From NCBI GenBank assembly GCA_963817405.1, contig CAWFNW010000003.1:248001-312000 (forward strand): a DNA stretch of 64,000 nt. Direction: 5' to 3'. The DNA is from CAWFNW01 sp963817405 (GTDB lineage Bacteria; Actinomycetota; Coriobacteriia; Anaerosomatales; Anaerosomataceae). The notes below the pieces were generated by a model. That model ran no database searches, had not been told where the DNA came from, and saw only the letters and a program-made list of their open reading frames with translations. The position numbers were made by a program, and so were the translations under genes. This document shows positions 1-8,231 of this stretch, one piece after another (the first letter of the stretch is position 1; every line of letters begins with the position of its first letter).

Positions 1-966
1 ATCGTCGTTTCCCGCGGCTGCCCTCACTCGTGTCACTTCTGCTACAAGGAATCGTTCTTCGATGGCGGTCGCTCGTTCTACACGCGGCGTCTCGACGAAG
101 CCCTTGATGAGATAGACTCCCTCCCCGGTCGCCATCTCTTCTTTCTTGATGACCACCTCTTCGGCGATAACGTCTTCGCGCGGGGCTTGCTCGAGGGAAT
201 GCGAGGGATGGGTCGCGTGTGGCAAGCGGCCGGCACGGTCGAGTCCGTGCTTCGGCCGGGGCTTATGCAAGCGGCTGCAGAGTCGGGCCTGCGCTCACTC
301 TTCGTCGGGTTCGAGACGCTGTCGCAAGCCGGTCTCAAGACCTGCGGCAAGCGACAGAACCATGTGTCTGAGTACGAACGGGCGGTGGCTCGCCTGCACG
401 AACTGGGCATTATGGTGAATGCGAGTTTCGTCTTCGGAATCGACGGAGACTCCCCGGACGTCTTCGATAGAACAACCGAATGGGCGGTCGCGCAGGGGAT
501 TGAGACGGCGACGTTCCACATCCTCACGCCGTACCCAGGCACGGCACTCCATCGCCGTCTCACTTCTGAAGGAAGGATACTCAGCACGGACTGGAATCAA
601 TACGACACGCGTCACGTGGTGTTCGAACCGCGCGGGATGAGTGCCGGAGAGCTGGGGCGCGGATACTGGCGGGCGTACCGCGACTTCTACTCGTGGCGTT
701 CCATCGCCCGCGGCACGCTGAACCGCGAGACTCCCTCAGAGCGCATACGCCACTTGGCCTATCAGGTGGGATGGAAGAAGGCAGAACCTGTGTGGGATGC
801 TCTCATCCGCGCTCGACGACTTCGGGTGGCGATGCCTCTGCTTGAGCGTCTGCTGGGTCCAGCGAGCGTAAACCCGCCCGCTGCCAGTCCCCGTCGCCTG
901 CCTCCGCACGCGATCTGGAAGATCGGACCTGAGCCGCGCATCAACACAGACGAGTCCCGGTCCTGA
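1..966 (+). CDS. Radical SAM protein, 5' truncated
   Basis: The reading frame is open from the first base, so the gene begins before the window; an internal ATG at 187 is not the true start. The visible part opens with the radical SAM cluster motif CPHSCHFC (Cys at codons 7, 11 and 14), followed by a typical TIM-barrel region (FVFGIDGDSPDVF, ILTPYPGT). This arrangement matches the B12-binding-domain radical SAM family (MiaB/BchE/HpnP-like), whose cobalamin-binding half would lie upstream of the window. The substrate cannot be told from this part. The C-terminal about 70 residues are basic and poorly structured. The gene is followed by a 108-bp gap and the GTPase gene. Confidence 0.85.
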   Translation: MVVSRGCPHSCHFCYKESFFDGGRSFYTRRLDEALDEIDSLPGRHLFFLDDHLFGDNVFARGLLEGMRGMGRVWQAAGTVESVLRPGLMQAAAESGLRSLFVGFETLSQAGLKTCGKRQNHVSEYERAVARLHELGIMVNASFVFGIDGDSPDVFDRTTEWAVAQGIETATFHILTPYPGTALHRRLTSEGRILSTDWNQYDTRHVVFEPRGMSAGELGRGYWRAYRDFYSWRSIARGTLNRETPSERIRHLAYQVGWKKAEPVWDALIRARRLRVAMPLLERLLGPASVNPPAASPRRLPPHAIWKIGPEPRINTDESRS

Positions 967-1074
967 GAGCTCTGCTGCGCGTCCGCGTCATGTGCGATGC
1001 TTGGGCTGGACTTCTTGAGGTGATAATCCCGGCGGGGAGGCGAACGGAGCCTTCGCGGAGAATGTGAGGTCGCG

Positions 1075-2115
1075 GTGAAGATCGGACTGGTCGGCTTCGC
1101 TGGCTCAGGTAAGACCACAGTGTTCAATACGATGACCGGTCTCGACGTGCCCGTGGGGTACGGCGGCGAGGTGCGACTCGGAACCGTACGCGTGCCGGAC
1201 GCGCGCATCGACCGGCTCTCGGGCATGTTCCACCCGAGGAAGACGACCTACGCGGAAGTCACCTTCTGTGACGTGCCCGGCGAACACGGGGCGGAACGCA
1301 GGGGCCTGTCGACTCGGGCACTTTCGACGATCCGTGAGCAGGAGGCACTCGCGCTCGTCCTGCGCGACTTCGAGGATCCGTCGGTCGAGGGCGACGCGAA
1401 TCCCCTCAGGGACCTGAACGCCTTTTCGGACGAGTGCATCCTGGCCGATCTCGAGCTGGTTGAGGGGCTGCTGACGCGGGCGCGAAAGGAGAACGCCCCC
1501 CAGGCCGACCGCAACCGTTACGAGCGCATGCAGGGCGTCCTGGAGGACGCCAAGCCGTTGCGCACACTGTCCGCCGACGAACTCGATCGCAGCTGCCTGA
1601 AGGGTTACCAGCTCCTGACGGACCGCCCGCTGCTCGTCGTCGTGAATCGTGACGAGGACCGGGCCGCCGACCCGATACCAGACGATCTGGCATCGCGCAT
1701 CGATGAACTCGGAGCCGCGGGTCTCGCGCTCTCGGCGAGCGTCGAGGCGGAGATCGCCGCGCTCGACTCCGACGACCAGGCAGCCTTCCTCCAGGATCTC
1801 GGTCTCACCGAGTCGGCGCTTGCGCGCTTCATCCGGACCGCCTACGGACTCTTGGACCTCATCAGCTTCTTCACTGTTGGCGAGGACGAGGTGCGTGCGT
1901 GGACGATCACACGCGGGATGACCGCCCGCACAGCTGCGGGGAAGATTCACTCCGACCTTGAGCGCGGCTTCATCCGTGCGGAGGTCATGCCCTACGCGGT
2001 GTTCATCGAGCACGGCAGCGAGCATGCCGTGAAGGCGGCGGGACTCTTCCAGGTAGAGGGCAAGGACTACGTCGTCGCCGATGGCGACATCATGAATGTT
2101 CGCTTCAACGTGTAG
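1075..2115 (+). CDS. OBG/YchF-like GTPase with TGS domain
   Basis: A 346-residue P-loop GTPase. The N-terminus carries the G1 loop GFAGSGKT (residues 7-14) and a DVPG G3 motif (66-69). A VVVNRDED segment near residue 188 stands where YchF proteins have their NKxD-like G4. The C-terminal about 85 residues, from LISFFTVGEDEVRAW on, are the TGS/DUF933-type domain typical of YchF, which binds ribosomes and nucleotides in better-studied relatives. The start is GTG 1075; the frame does not extend usefully upstream. It is slightly shorter than YchF (about 363 residues) and is best called a YchF-like paralogue rather than the universal ychF. It seems to be a monocistronic housekeeping-type gene. Confidence 0.85.
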   Translation: MKIGLVGFAGSGKTTVFNTMTGLDVPVGYGGEVRLGTVRVPDARIDRLSGMFHPRKTTYAEVTFCDVPGEHGAERRGLSTRALSTIREQEALALVLRDFEDPSVEGDANPLRDLNAFSDECILADLELVEGLLTRARKENAPQADRNRYERMQGVLEDAKPLRTLSADELDRSCLKGYQLLTDRPLLVVVNRDEDRAADPIPDDLASRIDELGAAGLALSASVEAEIAALDSDDQAAFLQDLGLTESALARFIRTAYGLLDLISFFTVGEDEVRAWTITRGMTARTAAGKIHSDLERGFIRAEVMPYAVFIEHGSEHAVKAAGLFQVEGKDYVVADGDIMNVRFNV

Positions 2116-2176
2116 CCGGACCGGCCATACGCATGCCCTGCCCGCGTTTGCGATGGGTGAAGTGCGGCCTGCGCAA

Positions 2177-2205
2177 TTGTCCCCACCGGCTACTCAGACT
2201 AGGAT
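2177..2205 (+). promoter_or_regulatory. Sigma-70-type promoter for the CWB2 protein gene
   Basis: TTGTCC (2177-2182) and TAGGAT (2200-2205) are separated by 17 bases, a good vegetative promoter layout, about 65 bases before the chosen ATG at 2271. Called from sequence only. Confidence 0.45.
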
Positions 2206-2270
2206 GCGACGCGTATTCAACAGCGATTCGGCGTACTCGCACTCTGAATCCTGCAGAGGGGATGCGGTCC

Positions 2271-4079
2271 ATGAGGTGGGGATTCCGTGTGACCGTCTTG
2301 TCCGCCCTGTCGGCCGTGCTGCTCTTCGCACTCGCTCCAATTGCGTGCGCGACCGTCGCGGACATCTACGCTCAATCCAAGTACTACGTGGCATCCACGT
2401 ACTCTGGCCACGGTCTTCTGAGTGGATTTGGCGCGCCGCTCGACCTGAACGGCTGCACTGCCACGGGCGGATACGTTCAAGACAGCGGTTGGCCGATCTT
2501 CGCACCCGGGCCCGGCTCCGCCGCGGTGTACTCAACCGCCGATGGAAACGGCTGGGGTAACTCGGTCATCTGGACGTCGAGGGATGGCAAAGAGCAGATA
2601 TTCATGGCCCACCTCTCCAAGTTCGGGCAGAAGGGCGCAGTAGCCGGCGGGGCGGTCATCGGGTACGTCGGCACGACCGGCAATAGCAGCGGACCACACA
2701 TCCACATTCAGCGGAGGTACAGTGGCAGTCCCGCCGCACTCCAGCTTTCGGGCAAGACGATCGTCGCGGGTCGCAAGTACGCATCTGGGGGTCCTGACGG
2801 CGTATCGCCGACGGGCGCACTTACTACGCCGGCTGCTGATGCAATCATTCCCGCCACGTGGACCTGTGAGATCGCGGGACAGTTCACCGACGCTTTCGGC
2901 GTCGCCAAGGTCAACTTCTACTGGCGCTACCTCGAGGATTCCCCCAGCGCCTACCGCCTGATCGGTTCGGACGCCACCGCCAGCTCGGATGGCAGGACCT
3001 ACGGCGTCACCTGGAGCTACGTACTGCCCAAGGCACGCACAGTAGTTGTCCGGGCGATCCCGTATGACAAGTCCGGTAATAGCAATGGCGATATCACGTG
3101 CTCGGCCTTGACCACTGATTCAGCCCCCGTCCGGCTCGTCGTCACCGCCGTAGAAGGCCCCAACCGCTACGCCACAGCCATCGCGGCCTCCCAGAAGGCG
3201 TTCCCCTCAGGGAGCGAGTACGTGATCGTCGCGACCGGCATGAACTGGCCCGACGCGCTCGGCGGAAGTGCGCTCGCGGGCGCGCTTGACGCCCCGATCC
3301 TGCTCACGGCCCAAAGCTCGCTCCCGGCCGAAGTCCGCTCGGAGATCGTGCGCCTTAGCGCCACGAAGGCGATCGTCTTAGGCGGCACGCCGGCGGTCTC
3401 TGCCGCCGTCGCGGGCGAGATCGACGCGATCGCAGGTGTCTCGGTCGAGCGGATCGCCGGCGCGAACCGCTACGACACGGCGAACCTCGTCGCGGCCCGC
3501 ACCATCGCCGTCATGCGCGCGGGTACCGGCTACGACGGGACCGCCTTCGTCGCGACCGGGATGAACTTCCCCGACGCGCTCGGGGCCTCTCCTCTGGCCG
3601 CCAGACAAGGCTGGCCCATCTACCTCGCCAACCCGGCGCAGGGCGCCAACGCAGGCCTCGTGGCCGTCATGCGGGCCGCGGGCGTGAGTAAGGCGATCGT
3701 GCTCGGCGGGACGAACGTCGTGGCTTCCTCCGTGGAGTCCGCGCTCTCATCGCTCGGGCCGGTCACGCGTCTCGCGGGTGCCAACCGCTACGACACCGCG
3801 GTCATGGTCGCCACCTACGGCGTCGCGAACGCAGGGCTTTCCTGGGACAAGCTCGCCATCGCGACCGGCACCAACTTCCCGGACGCCCTTGCCGGCGGCG
3901 TCCTGCAGGGCAAGAGCAACTCGGTCCTGCTGCTCACCCCGACGACGAGCTTGAACGACGGGGTCGCGGCGGTGCTGCGCGCCAACAAGGCCACCGTCTT
4001 CGAGGTCCGCTTCCTCGGCTCGACCGCTGCCGTCTCACAGACGGTGAGGACGGCCGTCTGGAACGACCTGACGCGGTAA
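2271..4079 (+). CDS. Secreted M23-like peptidase with three cell-wall-binding 2 repeats
   Basis: The start is ATG 2271, nine bases after AGAGGGG; upstream ATG and GTG codons in the same frame lack ribosome sites. A signal peptide (MRWGFRVTVL... to about residue 27, ending near ACA) is followed by a LytM/M23-type domain that keeps the HxH metal motif (GPHIHIQ near nt 2695) and a weaker N-terminal His/Asp motif (GHGLLSGFGAPLDL). An Ig-like linker of about 110 residues follows. From nt 3145 to the end are three CWB2 (Pfam cell_wall_binding_2) repeats, each with the cores NRY-T-A, ATG-N-PDAL and VLGGT. CWB2 repeats anchor proteins to anionic cell-wall polymers in Gram-positives. The protein is likely a surface peptidoglycan hydrolase or, if the altered metal site is inactive, a surface-bound structural protein. 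Confidence 0.85.
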   Translation: MRWGFRVTVLSALSAVLLFALAPIACATVADIYAQSKYYVASTYSGHGLLSGFGAPLDLNGCTATGGYVQDSGWPIFAPGPGSAAVYSTADGNGWGNSVIWTSRDGKEQIFMAHLSKFGQKGAVAGGAVIGYVGTTGNSSGPHIHIQRRYSGSPAALQLSGKTIVAGRKYASGGPDGVSPTGALTTPAADAIIPATWTCEIAGQFTDAFGVAKVNFYWRYLEDSPSAYRLIGSDATASSDGRTYGVTWSYVLPKARTVVVRAIPYDKSGNSNGDITCSALTTDSAPVRLVVTAVEGPNRYATAIAASQKAFPSGSEYVIVATGMNWPDALGGSALAGALDAPILLTAQSSLPAEVRSEIVRLSATKAIVLGGTPAVSAAVAGEIDAIAGVSVERIAGANRYDTANLVAARTIAVMRAGTGYDGTAFVATGMNFPDALGASPLAARQGWPIYLANPAQGANAGLVAVMRAAGVSKAIVLGGTNVVASSVESALSSLGPVTRLAGANRYDTAVMVATYGVANAGLSWDKLAIATGTNFPDALAGGVLQGKSNSVLLLTPTTSLNDGVAAVLRANKATVFEVRFLGSTAAVSQTVRTAVWNDLTR

Positions 4080-4085
4080 GGAAAC

Positions 4086-4150
4086 GGCACGAGGGACTGG
4101 GGGCGTATGCGTACGGCCCCGGCGGAAACGATCCCGCCGAAAGCCTCGCC
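4086..4150 (+). ncRNA. Structured leader, three-way-junction fold
   Basis: Within 65 bases three helices can be drawn. A closing stem CGAGG/CCTCG (4090-4094 with 4144-4148) encloses a long hairpin GGGGCGTA/TACGGCCCC (4100-4120, one bulged G) and a hairpin GGCGG/CCGCC (4121-4138). No T-tract follows, so it is not a standard terminator. It lies between the CWB2 gene and the 21-haem cytochrome and could be an mRNA leader structure of the latter. No known RNA class was recognised. Confidence 0.35.
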
Positions 4151-4161
4151 TTGTGGAAGAC

Positions 4162-4176
4162 CCGATGTCTCATCGG
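4162..4176. promoter_or_regulatory. Dyad CCGATG-N3-CATCGG
   Basis: An inverted repeat CCGATG TCT CATCGG followed by CGTCGGG. A nearly identical dyad lies before the formate dehydrogenase gene (59341-59355). It may be an operator or an RNA hairpin. It lies inside the extended reading frame of the cytochrome gene, which argues for the downstream start at 4273. Confidence 0.3.
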
Positions 4177-4250
4177 CGTCGGGCACGGTTTGTGCTGCAC
4201 GGAGGGGCGACTTCGCGTAGGATTGTCTCGGTTGTGCAGACGCTGGGGCT

Positions 4251-4270
4251 GCGAGAGCGCGCGCTCTCGC
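4251..4270. repeat. Perfect 20-bp palindrome
   Basis: GCGAGAGCGC followed directly by its exact reverse complement, two bases before the chosen ATG of the 21-haem cytochrome. It has no loop, so it fits a protein-binding site or a translation-blocking hairpin better than a terminator. Confidence 0.4.
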
Positions 4271-4272
4271 TC

Positions 4273-5883
4273 ATGAGACGGATGGGGCGAATGACGCCAA
4301 GCTCGACAAAGCGCAGATCGGTGATCGCCGGCGTCGTGGTACTGCTGGCCCTGCTCGGTATCGTCGCGTGGCTGGCTTTCGGTTCATTCGGCGGCGCCCG
4401 GAAGCCCCCCGAGACCCCCAGCGCTGCGCATCCCACGGTTCTGGCGTCTCAGGCATGCACGTCGTGCAAGGCGCCACTCCACGACTTCAAACATCGCACT
4501 CCGTACACCGGCTCGTGCGAAAGCTGCCACACGCTGGACTCCTGGAAGGACGTTCGCTACACGCACCCCAGGAACGAGTTCAACGTGAGCCTGCACTCGG
4601 TGATCGGCTGTACAGCGTGCCACACCGAGGGAGAGCCAAGCCCCTCCCCGGCCTGCGAGACCTGCCACAAGGAGAAGTCACCGCATGGTGTCGGCGCGAT
4701 AGCGTGCGGCTCGTGCCACACAGCCATTGCCTGGGTCGTGCCGAAGAGCATTCCGGACGGGCACGTATCGCTCGAGGGCGGGCACAAGCCGCTCAAGTGC
4801 TTCGACTGCCACAAGTCGGCGCGGGCCCCCGACGCGGCTGATCGCCGCTGCGTGGACTGCCACGGCAGGAATCACGGTGGCTTGACGACGTGCGAGGACT
4901 GCCACGACCCCAGCAGGGGATGGAAGCCGCTTCCAGGCTTCAGTCACGCGGCATTCTTCCCGCTGATCGGCAGGCACAGCCAGCTGGAGTGCGTGAACTG
5001 TCACGTGAACAACCGCTTCGCCGGTACTCCGAGCAACTGCAACGGCTGCCACGCGGTCATACACACGGGGCTGACTGCGTGCGAGAAGTGCCATACGCCA
5101 CGTGGCTTCGTCCCATCGACCTTCAATCATGCGGCAAAGTTCAAGATCACCGGCAAGCACAGGGCACTCGCGTGCGCCAAGTGCCATATCAAGGGCAAGT
5201 ACAAGGGCACGCCGACGAAGTGCTCGGGTTGTCACGGCACCAGACACGGCGGCCTCACGGCCTGCCAGCAGTGCCACACGACAGCCGGCTTCCGACCGTC
5301 GACGTTCGTCCACGCGAGCGTATTCAAGCTCGTAGGCGCGCATGCGAAGCTCGCGTGCACCAAGTGTCACCCGGACAGCCAGTACGCCAACAATATCGGC
5401 GGCGGTTCCACCGCGTGCGGGAGCTGTCACCGTGCGCGGCCGCACGGATCGGCCTACACGAACTGCGCGACCTGCCATACGCCGACCGCATGGACTGCCA
5501 TCAAGCCGATCACGCACCCGGGTTCGATACGTCTCGGTGCGGCCCACGCGTCGCGCTCGTGCAGGCTGTGTCACCCGACGGTGCAGTTCGGGGAAGCGCC
5601 GACGCCTTGTCAGAACTGCCACCTCGCCGACATACCTCACGTGGGACCGACCGACTGCCTGCGCTGTCACCGGCCGACGACATGGTCGGAGGTGCACTTC
5701 ACGCACCCAGTCCTGGGCATCCACGAGGGGCTCGCCGTCAACCAGCAGTGCCTCGCGTGCCACCCGGGCCCGGACTTCACGAAGGTGCTCTGCAGCGGCT
5801 GCCACCTGGGCGGTGCGGTTTCGTGGCCGTGGCCTCCGGTGCCGGCGCCCGCGGTCTGGCTCCGGGCGCACGCGGCGCGTTAG
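4273..5883 (+). CDS. Membrane-anchored multihaem cytochrome c, 21 CXXCH motifs
   Basis: From ATG 4273 the protein has 536 residues. A short basic N-terminus and one transmembrane helix (RRSVIAGVVVLLALLGIVAWLAF) lead into a Cys/His-rich extracytoplasmic region. I count 21 CXXCH haem c motifs, spaced about 15-30 residues apart; the first CxxC (CTSCK) lacks the His and should not carry haem. Several segments repeat (for example GFVPSTFNHAAKFKITGKH and GFRPSTFVHASVFKLVGAH), so the protein grew by internal duplication of a module of about 60 residues. Such cytochromes act as electron wires outside the membrane. The frame is open from GTG 4153, but that codon lies in the structured leader; ATGs at 4282 and 4291 are alternatives. 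There is no partner gene beside it; a convergent terminator follows. Confidence 0.85.
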   Translation: MRRMGRMTPSSTKRRSVIAGVVVLLALLGIVAWLAFGSFGGARKPPETPSAAHPTVLASQACTSCKAPLHDFKHRTPYTGSCESCHTLDSWKDVRYTHPRNEFNVSLHSVIGCTACHTEGEPSPSPACETCHKEKSPHGVGAIACGSCHTAIAWVVPKSIPDGHVSLEGGHKPLKCFDCHKSARAPDAADRRCVDCHGRNHGGLTTCEDCHDPSRGWKPLPGFSHAAFFPLIGRHSQLECVNCHVNNRFAGTPSNCNGCHAVIHTGLTACEKCHTPRGFVPSTFNHAAKFKITGKHRALACAKCHIKGKYKGTPTKCSGCHGTRHGGLTACQQCHTTAGFRPSTFVHASVFKLVGAHAKLACTKCHPDSQYANNIGGGSTACGSCHRARPHGSAYTNCATCHTPTAWTAIKPITHPGSIRLGAAHASRSCRLCHPTVQFGEAPTPCQNCHLADIPHVGPTDCLRCHRPTTWSEVHFTHPVLGIHEGLAVNQQCLACHPGPDFTKVLCSGCHLGGAVSWPWPPVPAPAVWLRAHAAR

Positions 5884-5889
5884 GAGCCG

Positions 5890-5911
5890 TTCCCGGGCAC
5901 GCGTGCGGGAA
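5890..5911. terminator. Bidirectional hairpin between convergent genes
   Basis: TTCCCG (5890-5895) pairs with CGGGAA (5906-5911) around a GC-rich loop, in the 71-bp gap between the cytochrome gene (+) and the acyltransferase gene (-). There is no clear T-tract. Confidence 0.4.
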
Positions 5912-5954
5912 TGTGCCTAGCTGCAGGGTTGCACGTCAGACACGGTGAAGGTGT

Positions 5955-7166
5955 CTACTCGGCCTTCGCGCCCAGCGGCAGGTCCCAGATTCGCCACGTC
6001 TTGTAGCGGTGGCCGCCCATGGACTCGGATGCGCGGATGACGAGGTCGTTCACTTCGAGCAGCAGCGATATGTCGCATTCGCGGTAGCCCTTGCCGTGCG
6101 CGTACGCATGGATCTCCTCGAAGAGCAGCGCATCGGCGCCCAGACGCCGGTGTCCCGGCACGATTCCGAAGAAGATCAGGCGCATACGGCGGATGCTCTT
6201 GCGCGTGGCGAGCACGCGCCCCAAACGCACGTAGTCCGAGTCGCCGTACCACTTCCAACGCGGGCGGAGCGCGACGTTCGGATCGGGGAAGCAGCCAAGC
6301 ACGGCAATCGGTTCGTCGTCCAGGTACGCGAAGCGGATGAGCCCCGGATCGATGATCGGCTTGAGCGTGTCGGCGAGTGCGTCGGCCTCGTAGTCCGTCA
6401 TCGGCAGGAAGCCCCAGTTCGCGGCCCACGCTTTGTTGTAGATCTCGATGATGAGCTTGATCTCTTCGTTGAAACGGGTCATGTCGACGGGGCGGGTCAC
6501 GAGATTGCGGCGCTTCCGGACCGCCTCGGCAACACGCGTCAGACGCGGCGCGACCGGATCGCCCACGTCGAGCATGTAGGCGTGGTAGTCCATCGCCTTG
6601 ACGAAGCCGTAGCCCTCGATGAGGCGCTGGTAGTACGGCGGGTTGTGCGTCTGCTCGATTGCGGGCGGGGTGTCGAAGCCGTCGATGAGGCACGCTTGGC
6701 GCTCGTGCGTGGCATTCGAGTACTCGCCCGGCCCGCGCAGGACCTCGGCGCCCTTGGCCGTGGCCCAGTCGCGGACGGCGTCGAGGAGCGCGTTCGCGAC
6801 GGCCTGGTCGTCGACGGTCTCGAAGAAGCCGAAGAACGCGTACCGGCCGTGATAGAAGTCGTTGAACCGGTGGTTGGTGGCACCCGAAACGCGGCCCACC
6901 GGGGCGCCATCGCGATAGGCGATGAAGTGCGTGACCTCGGCGGTCCTGTGGTACTCGTGCTCTGGGGTGAGGAGCCCCTTGATGCCCAGCAGCTTGTTGC
7001 CGAGCAGGTCGGCATTGAGCTGCGGCGTCCAGAAGGGGTCACCCTCGTAGAGTCGCCAGTGGACGTTCACGAAGTCCTTGATGCGCGGGTCGCCGAGCGG
7101 GATCTCGACGATGGTGGGAGCCGTGCCGGTGCTTCCGATTGCGGGCGTTCCATGCCCTGCGGCCAT
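5955..7166 (-). CDS. YghO/GNAT-like N-acyltransferase (candidate bacterial ceramide synthase)
   Basis: A protein of about 403 residues resembling the YghO-type acyl-CoA N-acyltransferase family. Recognisable segments are KDFVNVHWRLYEGDPFWTP near the N-terminus, GPGEYSNATHERQACLIDGF in the middle, NKAWAANWGFLPMT, and the C-terminal EVNDLVIRASESMGG. From memory, the Caulobacter ceramide synthase (bCerS, CC_1154/CCNA_01212) belongs to this family; it acylates the amino group of 3-ketosphinganine. That role is supported here by a serine-palmitoyltransferase-type gene 4 kb away (10633-11820). The start ATG 7166 follows GGAGG by 11 bases; ATG 7190 is an alternative without a clear ribosome site. 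It is transcribed divergently from the LPLAT gene. An unrelated amino-acid N-acyltransferase role remains possible. Confidence 0.7.
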   Translation of the reverse strand: MAAGHGTPAIGSTGTAPTIVEIPLGDPRIKDFVNVHWRLYEGDPFWTPQLNADLLGNKLLGIKGLLTPEHEYHRTAEVTHFIAYRDGAPVGRVSGATNHRFNDFYHGRYAFFGFFETVDDQAVANALLDAVRDWATAKGAEVLRGPGEYSNATHERQACLIDGFDTPPAIEQTHNPPYYQRLIEGYGFVKAMDYHAYMLDVGDPVAPRLTRVAEAVRKRRNLVTRPVDMTRFNEEIKLIIEIYNKAWAANWGFLPMTDYEADALADTLKPIIDPGLIRFAYLDDEPIAVLGCFPDPNVALRPRWKWYGDSDYVRLGRVLATRKSIRRMRLIFFGIVPGHRRLGADALLFEEIHAYAHGKGYRECDISLLLEVNDLVIRASESMGGHRYKTWRIWDLPLGAKAE

Positions 7167-7210
7167 TGGCGGGTGCGCCTCCAGAGTCATCGTTGACTGA
7201 CCGGATGAGC

Positions 7211-7262
7211 GTAGCAGAACCGCAGGTGGCGCACGAGAAACCGGTACTCGGACTGCTACACT
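7211..7262. promoter_or_regulatory. Divergent promoter region, two -10 elements
   Basis: The 152-bp gap between the divergent acyltransferase genes has a TACGCT -10-like hexamer reading left (7216 to 7211) and TACACT reading right (7257-7262). No good -35 box accompanies either, so these are weak calls. Confidence 0.3.
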
Positions 7263-7318
7263 GGTCCGAGTGTCTTCGGGGATCGGGTGCCGGGGCATCC
7301 ACCAGAGGGAGAGGGCGC

Positions 7319-8200
7319 GTGGGGTTCGAGTCACTTTCCAACAGCCGGTTCGGCATCGGGCTTGCGCTTGCCGTGAGCCGAGCGACGCCGCCTGCGGCCG
7401 GTCATTGGCTGGCTCGCAGGGTCGCGAGCCGGCTCGTGAAGAACGCCGAGAGCCCCTTGGTCCGGGCGTATCGCTCCAACCAGTGGATGGCGTCGGGGCG
7501 GACCCTCTCGGGCGAAGCGCTCGACGACGCCGTTCGCGAGACGATCGCCACGAACGGGCGGTTCCTCTACGACGTGTATCACCTGCCCGAGGGCAAGGAA
7601 CCCCTGATGCGTAAGGTCGCCGTGAACGACGACTTCGAGCGGCTCTTGCGCGCCCCGGACGACGGCCCGGTTGTGTTCGCGGGCCTTCACCTCGGCAACT
7701 TCGACCTCATGGGCTGGGCGCTCGCGCACTCGGGACTTCGCGCGCAGACGCTCTCGGTGCCCAACCCCAACGGCGGCTATCAGTGGCAGAACGCACTCCG
7801 AGAAAAGGCCGGGATGGAGATCACGCCGGTCTCACTGCAGGCGCTCAAGCAGGCTGCGCGTCGCCTCCGCGACGGCGGCTCGGTGCTGACTGGGCTCGAT
7901 CGCCCGCTGCCGGATGTCGCCGAGGACCACCGGCCGCGCTTCTTCGGCGAGCCGTCGAACGCGCCGCTGCTGCACGTGAGGCTTGCCATGGGGGCCAAGG
8001 TGCCCATCATCGTGCTCTCGTCGTTCCTGCGCCCGGACGGGCGCTACGAGGTCATCGCGTCTGACCGCATCGCGATGGAGAGCACGGACCAGATCGTGAA
8101 CGCCGAGCGCTGCCTCGCGTTCGCTGAACAGATCATCCGCCGCGCGCCCACGCAGTGGGCGATGCCGCACGCGGTCTGGCCGCAGATCGTCGCGCCGTAG
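7319..8200 (+). CDS. LpxL/HtrB-type lysophospholipid acyltransferase
   Basis: A 293-residue LPLAT-superfamily protein. The catalytic HxxxxD motif is HLGNFD (about nt 7687), followed by family blocks GYQWQNALREKAGMEITPV, RLRDGGSVLTGLDRP and FFGEPSNAPLLHVRLAMGAKVPI. Relatives transfer acyl chains to lipid A (HtrB) or, in actinobacteria, to phosphatidylinositol mannosides (PatA). No lipid A genes are seen, so the acceptor is probably another membrane lipid, perhaps a sphingolipid or glycolipid made by this locus. The start GTG 7319 follows AGAGGGAGAGGG; the frame is open further up to 7139, but that would run into the divergent gene's promoter. The CDP-alcohol phosphatidyltransferase follows after 31 bases. 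Confidence 0.8.
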   Translation: MGFESLSNSRFGIGLALAVSRATPPAAGHWLARRVASRLVKNAESPLVRAYRSNQWMASGRTLSGEALDDAVRETIATNGRFLYDVYHLPEGKEPLMRKVAVNDDFERLLRAPDDGPVVFAGLHLGNFDLMGWALAHSGLRAQTLSVPNPNGGYQWQNALREKAGMEITPVSLQALKQAARRLRDGGSVLTGLDRPLPDVAEDHRPRFFGEPSNAPLLHVRLAMGAKVPIIVLSSFLRPDGRYEVIASDRIAMESTDQIVNAERCLAFAEQIIRRAPTQWAMPHAVWPQIVAP

Positions 8201-8231
8201 CGCCGGCGCGCCTGGAAGAGGAGAACGTCGC

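Noticed and set aside
4678..5871. A 397-codon open frame on the minus strand
   Set aside because: It mirrors the 21-haem cytochrome and is Arg/Val-rich without domains; a GC-rich shadow frame.
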